Shown here: positions 24,600-28,417 of the stretch, one piece after another
How positions within the stretch are numbered: position 1 is the stretch's first letter
Layout of the letters: each line of letters opens with the position of its first letter
The notes under the pieces: generated by a model
What the model saw: only the letters and a program-made list of their open reading frames with translations
What the model was told of the DNA's origin: nothing
The model's database searches: none
Source of the DNA: Leptolyngbyaceae cyanobacterium CSSed165cm_216
Lineage (GTDB): Bacteria; Cyanobacteriota; Cyanobacteriia; Phormidesmidales; Phormidesmidaceae
Reading direction: 5' to 3'
DNA: 28,417 bases
NCBI GenBank assembly: GCA_007135385.1
Contig: SLIY01000290.1
Location: 1 to 28,417, forward strand
Position numbers and translations under genes: made by a program

Positions 24600-25553
24600 A
24601 TGAGTTATACAAATCTTGAGGACATTGTAGGTAATGCTCTACAGCCATTTGTTTCAGTGATCATTCCGGTCTATAACGATGCCGGTAGGTTACGTATTTG
24701 TCTGGCAGCATTGCATAAACAAACCTATGATTCTGACCGCTATGAGATTATTGTTATCGATAACGGCTCTGATCCAAGCCCGGTCATGGACAACCTTAAA
24801 GTTGAGTTTGACAACGTTGTTTACGACCAGGAGTTAACCCCAGGCTCCTATGCAGCTCGCAACAAAGGTATTACTATTGCCAAGGGTGACGTGATCGCCT
24901 TCACAGATGCAGATTGCATTCCAGTTAATGATTGGATAGAAAAAGGAGTGGACTACTTAACAAAAACGTCTAACTGTGGGTTGGTCGCAGGCAGAATTGA
25001 AATGTTATTCAAAGATCCTGATCACCCCAATCTCTGTGAGTTGTATGATCGCTTCGTTATGGACTTTCCCCAAAAAGCATTTTTAGAGGAGTATGGCGCG
25101 GCCTTTACAGCCAATATCTTCACCTGGCGGCATGTTCTAGATAAGGTTGGCTATTTCTTAGCCGATCTTAAATCCTTTGGTGACCAAGAGTGGGGTAAAC
25201 GGGTTTATGCTGCTGGGTATGGGCAAATCTATGCTGACGATGCCTACGTTTACCATCCCACCCGCCATACCATAGCTGATTTACATCGGCGTACCCTTCG
25301 CCTTTCTGGTGGGATTTATGACATGTATGTCGCTAAGGAGCCTCTGTGGTGGAAGCGGTATGGTCGAGTCGTTAAGCTAGTCATCAATGATTTATTTAAA
25401 CAACCCATTAAGGTGACAGGTCAGGTGATGAAAGATGACCGCCTCAACAATTTTAGCACTAAGCTAAAAGTCGTGATGGTCACTTACTTCATGCAGTTTA
25501 TAAGTGCTTATGAAAAAGTAAGGCTTAAAGCAGGTGGTGAATCAGAGCGGTGA
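24600..25553 (+). CDS. Family 2 glycosyltransferase
   Basis: A 317-residue inverting GT-A glycosyltransferase that should transfer a sugar from a nucleotide sugar during polysaccharide synthesis. The N-terminus reads FVSVIIPVYNDAGRL, then IVIDNGSDPSP, and the metal-binding DxD is in AFTDADC at about residues 99-105. LADLKSFGDQEWGKR supplies the ED-like catalytic Asp/Glu region. There is no transmembrane pass, but the C-terminal third is basic and amphipathic, suggesting peripheral membrane association. It precedes a Wza-type export gene by 240 nt, so an exopolysaccharide role is likely. The ATG has only a weak ribosome site. AT-richer than the genes before it. Confidence 0.9.
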   Translation: MSYTNLEDIVGNALQPFVSVIIPVYNDAGRLRICLAALHKQTYDSDRYEIIVIDNGSDPSPVMDNLKVEFDNVVYDQELTPGSYAARNKGITIAKGDVIAFTDADCIPVNDWIEKGVDYLTKTSNCGLVAGRIEMLFKDPDHPNLCELYDRFVMDFPQKAFLEEYGAAFTANIFTWRHVLDKVGYFLADLKSFGDQEWGKRVYAAGYGQIYADDAYVYHPTRHTIADLHRRTLRLSGGIYDMYVAKEPLWWKRYGRVVKLVINDLFKQPIKVTGQVMKDDRLNNFSTKLKVVMVTYFMQFISAYEKVRLKAGGESER

Positions 25554-25568
25554 TAAAATCAGCTAACG

Positions 25569-25600
25569 CTATAAGTAGTAATACTATAGGATGTTTTTTT
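25569..25600 (+). terminator. Putative intrinsic terminator after the glycosyltransferase
   Basis: CTATAAGTA pairs with TACTATAG (one bulged A) around a GTAA loop at 25569-25589, followed four bases later by seven T (25594-25600). It starts 16 nt after the stop. The stem is AT-rich and weak, so attenuation rather than full termination is possible. Confidence 0.4.
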
Positions 25601-25793
25601 GTGGCTATAACCCACTGCTCCATGAGGATTTCATAAAGACTTGATGCGTTAGATTGTTCCTTTAGCGTAGGTATGTTTCAATCGACATAAACCCTCAAAG
25701 TTGCTGGGTTTGCCTACTTAGCATTCACTCAATTAACGTCCAATACGCTTTAGATTATTTTTATTTTTAGTGTGTAAATATTAGGAGTAAAGA

Positions 25794-26984
25794 ATGGCAA
25801 GTCGATTTATTAAATTATCTGTTAGTTCGATTACCCTCTCGGGATTACTGCTGTCTTATATCACCCCCGTTTTTGCCCTAACAGAGGTTAGGGAGATCGA
25901 GCGCAGTGGCATATCCTCTGAGTCATCGATTGATTTCTCTGAACCCACTGGGCAACACAATCACGATCTGTCAAATTTCGATGACGATGCCTATGTGCTT
26001 AACTCGGGCGATGTAGTCCAATTTGACATTTTTAATGTACCTGAGTTGGGCAACGGTGCCGATACCTACAATGTCTTAGTGGATGGTACCATCAACCTCC
26101 CCTGGATTGGGCGAGTCTATGTCAGAGGATTAAGTCTGGAGGAAGCGACAAGAACCATTGAGCAGCGGTATTCCCAAATGATTCTTGATCCGGTGGTCAC
26201 CTTGACCCTAACGGCGACCCGGCCTTCTACAGTTGCGGTCGTAGGGGAGGTGAATCGTCCTGGTTCTTTTACCACTCGCCCTAGGGATGGTGGTGGTGGG
26301 GATGGATTTGACGGTAATGATCCTAACCCCAGGGAGTTGCGCACTGTGGTGCAGGCGATTCGGTTAGCTGGGGGGATTACCCAGATGGCTGACATTCGTA
26401 ACGTTCAGGTGCGCCGCCCTCAGGCTAACGGTTCTGACAGGGTGATGACGGTCGATTTCTTTGCCTTACTTAAGGATGGCAGTCAGGCACCAAACATACT
26501 GGTGCGCGATGGAGATACCATCTTTGTGCCTACGGCAACAGCCTTACTACCCGAAGAAGCCCAGACCATAGCTGCAGCTAATTTTTCTCCTAATGCTATT
26601 GGTGTTGATGTAGTGGGTGAAGTTAAGGATCCAGGCCGCGTTGAAATTAAGCCCAATTCTACGCTGAATCAAGCCATCTTAGCGGCCGGTGGTTTTGATG
26701 ACCCCCGGGCGCAGTCTGGAGAAGTAGCCTTTATTCGGCTTAACCCAGATGGAACGGTGACTAACCGAGTGATCCCAGTTGATCTATCGGCTGGCCTTAA
26801 TGATGAAAATAACCCATCGTTGAGGGAAAACGATGTGGTGATCGTCTCTCGATCTGGGGTGACTCGCACCTCTGATTTTCTAGAGCTAATTGGCGGAGCC
26901 GCCAGTGCTATTATCAATCCAGTATTAGGCCTTACCAACATCATCAACTTGCTTGACCGTATTGGCAATCCCGATCGCGACTAG
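25794..26984 (+). CDS. Polysaccharide export protein (Wza/OPX type, SLBB domains)
   Basis: Outer-membrane polysaccharide export (OPX) protein for secretion of exopolysaccharide or capsule. The signal peptide (about residues 1-29, ending ITPVFA) has no lipobox Cys, so unlike E. coli Wza it is not a lipoprotein. The Poly_export domain starts at YVLNSGDVVQFDIF (about 67-80) and VDGTINLPWIGRVYVRGLS; two SLBB domains follow (STVAVVGEVNRPGSF at about 145; IGVDVVGEVKDPGRVEI at about 265). A Gly/Asp-rich insert (RDGGGGDGFDGNDPNP) interrupts the first SLBB. The C-terminal hydrophobic helix (about 365-385) may form the pore or anchor. Strong AGGAG lies 6 nt before the ATG. Confidence 0.92.
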   Translation: MASRFIKLSVSSITLSGLLLSYITPVFALTEVREIERSGISSESSIDFSEPTGQHNHDLSNFDDDAYVLNSGDVVQFDIFNVPELGNGADTYNVLVDGTINLPWIGRVYVRGLSLEEATRTIEQRYSQMILDPVVTLTLTATRPSTVAVVGEVNRPGSFTTRPRDGGGGDGFDGNDPNPRELRTVVQAIRLAGGITQMADIRNVQVRRPQANGSDRVMTVDFFALLKDGSQAPNILVRDGDTIFVPTATALLPEEAQTIAAANFSPNAIGVDVVGEVKDPGRVEIKPNSTLNQAILAAGGFDDPRAQSGEVAFIRLNPDGTVTNRVIPVDLSAGLNDENNPSLRENDVVIVSRSGVTRTSDFLELIGGAASAIINPVLGLTNIINLLDRIGNPDRD

Positions 26985-27000
26985 GAGAACGCTGGTACAA

Positions 27001-27023
27001 ATCCCAGGACTCTATCCTGGGGT
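27001..27023. terminator. Hairpin between convergent genes
   Basis: CCCAGGA (27003-27009), loop CTCTA and TCCTGGG (27015-27021) form a perfect 7-bp stem, extendable by two pairs. It lies 19 nt after the export-gene stop and 70 nt after the end of the convergent oxidoreductase. No T-run follows on the plus strand; a short ATTTGT follows on the minus strand. Probably a shared transcription stop. Confidence 0.45.
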
Positions 27024-27092
27024 ACGACAAAACTCATCGCCCATGGGCCTCGGTCTTTAGGCCGTAATGCACCACTTATAATACCAGATCTC

Positions 27093-28205
27093 TCACTGAT
27101 CCTGTGGATAATGCAGGCCCCAGCTTTGGCGTAATTGGTCCATAATTTCAAGCATCTGCACCGATTCGTCCAGGGGCATCTTGGGACTCTCAAGCTGCTG
27201 CTGTCTGAGGCAGGTCATGACTTCTGCCGCTTCATAGTTAAACCCATTGCCTTGGATGGGGGCCGATAGAACGTTGGTGTTGTCTCTCAATTTAGCCACG
27301 GCCGACTTGGCCAGGGGTATACGCTTACCTAGACTAACCAATCGGCGCTTCAGGGCTGAGGGAGAGGTCAGTGGTTGCGATGAGCGGACCACCGGCTGAT
27401 TTGAGTATGGGGTCACAGACAGGCGATCGGGCCGACAAAAGGGCGGATGCAACGTAATCTTACCTTTTGTACCTGTAATGACCGCTGTATTGGAGGCGTA
27501 GCCCCGAAGGGTAGCGGCCAACTGGGCTAGCTGACCATTGGCATAGCCCAGGATAAAGGCCGCTTGTTCATCCACACCAGTTTCCCCTAGGCAGGCCTGC
27601 CCTACGACTGACTTTGGGGCACCCAGTAGTTGAAAAGCCAGAGATAGCGGGTAGCTACCCCGGTCTAACAGCGCCCCACCGCCTAGCTCCCGGTTAAAGA
27701 ATCGGTTCTTGGGGTCATATTCTGTGGGGTAGCCAAAGTCAGCGTTTAAGGTCAACACCTCGCCAATGGTGCCCTCGACAATTAGGGCTTGGGTTTGTTT
27801 TACTAAGGGCATAAACCGCATCCACATGGCTTCCATGCAGAACACCCCCTGACGACGAGCGGTGTCAGCAATTTCCTTCGCCTCTTTAGCATTGAGGGCC
27901 AGGGGTTTCTCGCACAGCACCGCTTTGCCAGCGTTTAAGCACAACAGACAGTCTTGATAATGGCGAAAATGGGGAGTGGCAATATAGATCACATCAACGG
28001 CAGGATCCTCAGCTAGGGCTTGATAACTGCCGTGCACCTGGGGAATGGCGTAAGCTTGGGCAAAGGATTGAGCTGAGCCCAAGGTGCGCGATCCCACAGC
28101 TACCAGTTTGGCATCGGGTAAACAATTCAGGCCGTAGGCAAACTCGCGGGCGATTGTTCCCGTTCCCAAAATACCCCAGCGAATCGGGGAACTGGTCTGA
28201 ACCAT
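27093..28205 (-). CDS. Gfo/Idh/MocA family oxidoreductase
   Basis: An NAD(P)-dependent dehydrogenase acting on a sugar, sugar nucleotide or related polyol. The Rossmann motif WGILGTGTIAREFA is at about residues 10-23, and the family lysine is in CEKPLALNAKEA at about 95-106. The C-terminal half has the GGGALLDRGSYPLS stretch, typical of the dihydrodiol-dehydrogenase-like subgroup. A 70-residue insert between the two halves of the sheet domain (SSQPLTSPSALKRRLVSLGK) is basic. I prefer ATG 28205 (370 aa) over TTG 28214, because AAGGAA is 11 nt from the ATG but abuts the TTG. It follows a second such gene by 27 nt. Given the upstream export locus, sugar-nucleotide modification is plausible but unproven. 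Confidence 0.87.
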   Translation of the reverse strand: MVQTSSPIRWGILGTGTIAREFAYGLNCLPDAKLVAVGSRTLGSAQSFAQAYAIPQVHGSYQALAEDPAVDVIYIATPHFRHYQDCLLCLNAGKAVLCEKPLALNAKEAKEIADTARRQGVFCMEAMWMRFMPLVKQTQALIVEGTIGEVLTLNADFGYPTEYDPKNRFFNRELGGGALLDRGSYPLSLAFQLLGAPKSVVGQACLGETGVDEQAAFILGYANGQLAQLAATLRGYASNTAVITGTKGKITLHPPFCRPDRLSVTPYSNQPVVRSSQPLTSPSALKRRLVSLGKRIPLAKSAVAKLRDNTNVLSAPIQGNGFNYEAAEVMTCLRQQQLESPKMPLDESVQMLEIMDQLRQSWGLHYPQDQ

Positions 28206-28232
28206 AGGAGTCAATTTCCTTATGTGTAACGA

Positions 28233-28417
28233 TTAGGTCATGGCCCAGGGCATGGGCTGAATAGGCTCAAATGAGGTGGTTAGAGGATACGTACACCCTG
28301 TTTCTAAGGCATTTTGAATGGCGATCGCCAGTTCATTGTTATGCAATGAAAAATCGGTAGCCAAACGATTAGGACGCCCTTCAGTAATGGCCTCTGCCAT
28401 TTCAGCTACCCCTCGGC
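28233..28417 (-). CDS. C-terminal part of a second Gfo/Idh/MocA oxidoreductase (cut by window edge)
   Basis: The reading frame runs off the window; only the last 60 or so residues before TAA are visible. They read VAEMAEAITEGRPNRLATDF, then a helix NNELAIAIQNALETG and the end SFEPIQPMPWAMT. The AEMAEAI..GRP..A pattern is the usual C-terminus of Gfo/Idh/MocA oxidoreductases. The stop lies 27 nt before the start of the next oxidoreductase on the same strand, so the two are likely one operon. Family assignment rests on a short piece. Confidence 0.75.
   Translation of the reverse strand, partial: RGVAEMAEAITEGRPNRLATDFSLHNNELAIAIQNALETGCTYPLTTSFEPIQPMPWAMT

Overview
The window looks like chromosomal DNA of a cyanobacterium, probably a filamentous Leptolyngbya/Nodosilinea-like lineage. 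I see more than twenty exact GCGATCGC (HIP1) octamers. There are also cyanobacterium-specific families (Ycf66, DUF3318, a high-light-inducible protein) and degenerate heptanucleotide tandem repeats 3' of several genes. Most of the window is GC-rich with tightly packed genes. I see no rRNA, tRNA, CRISPR array or insertion sequence.

Layout: (1) 0.1-2.1 kb, a CBS-PAS-GAF-GGDEF diguanylate cyclase. (2) 2.2-5.1 kb, arsS (arsenosugar radical SAM enzyme) behind a strong leader hairpin, facing a minus-strand unit of Hlip, DUF3318 protein and ureD; the arsS and ureD stop codons share one CTAG. (3) 5.3-9.7 kb, a secreted small protein, a large membrane-anchored protein, a TerB-domain protein and a Crp/Fnr regulator. 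(4) 9.9-12.2 kb, an alpha/beta hydrolase, a small membrane protein and Ycf66. (5) 12.8-15.7 kb, a 954-residue membrane protein with a regular 29-residue helical repeat (about 15 copies) followed by eight TPRs. (6) 15.7-19.4 kb, an AT-richer stretch with an acyl-CoA-type delta-9 desaturase facing a cyclopropane-fatty-acid-synthase-like methyltransferase that has two altered catalytic-site residues. (7) 19.4-22.9 kb, a compact plus-strand unit of M23 peptidase, a pentapeptide-repeat/helix-hairpin-helix/membrane fusion and 5-formyl-THF cyclo-ligase, then a class-C beta-lactamase-family serine hydrolase. (8) 24.4-28.4 kb, an exopolysaccharide-type locus: GT2 glycosyltransferase behind a 44-bp tandem repeat, a Wza-type export protein, and two minus-strand Gfo/Idh/MocA oxidoreductases, the second cut by the window edge.

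How they may work together: the lipid pair in region 6 could introduce a double bond and then methylate it. The region 8 genes fit synthesis and export of a cell-surface polysaccharide, with the oxidoreductases possibly modifying sugar nucleotides. The strongest candidates for something undescribed are the 29-residue-repeat TPR protein, the desaturase/methyltransferase pair and the periplasmic pentapeptide/HhH membrane protein. All functions are read from sequence motifs by eye; no database search was possible.
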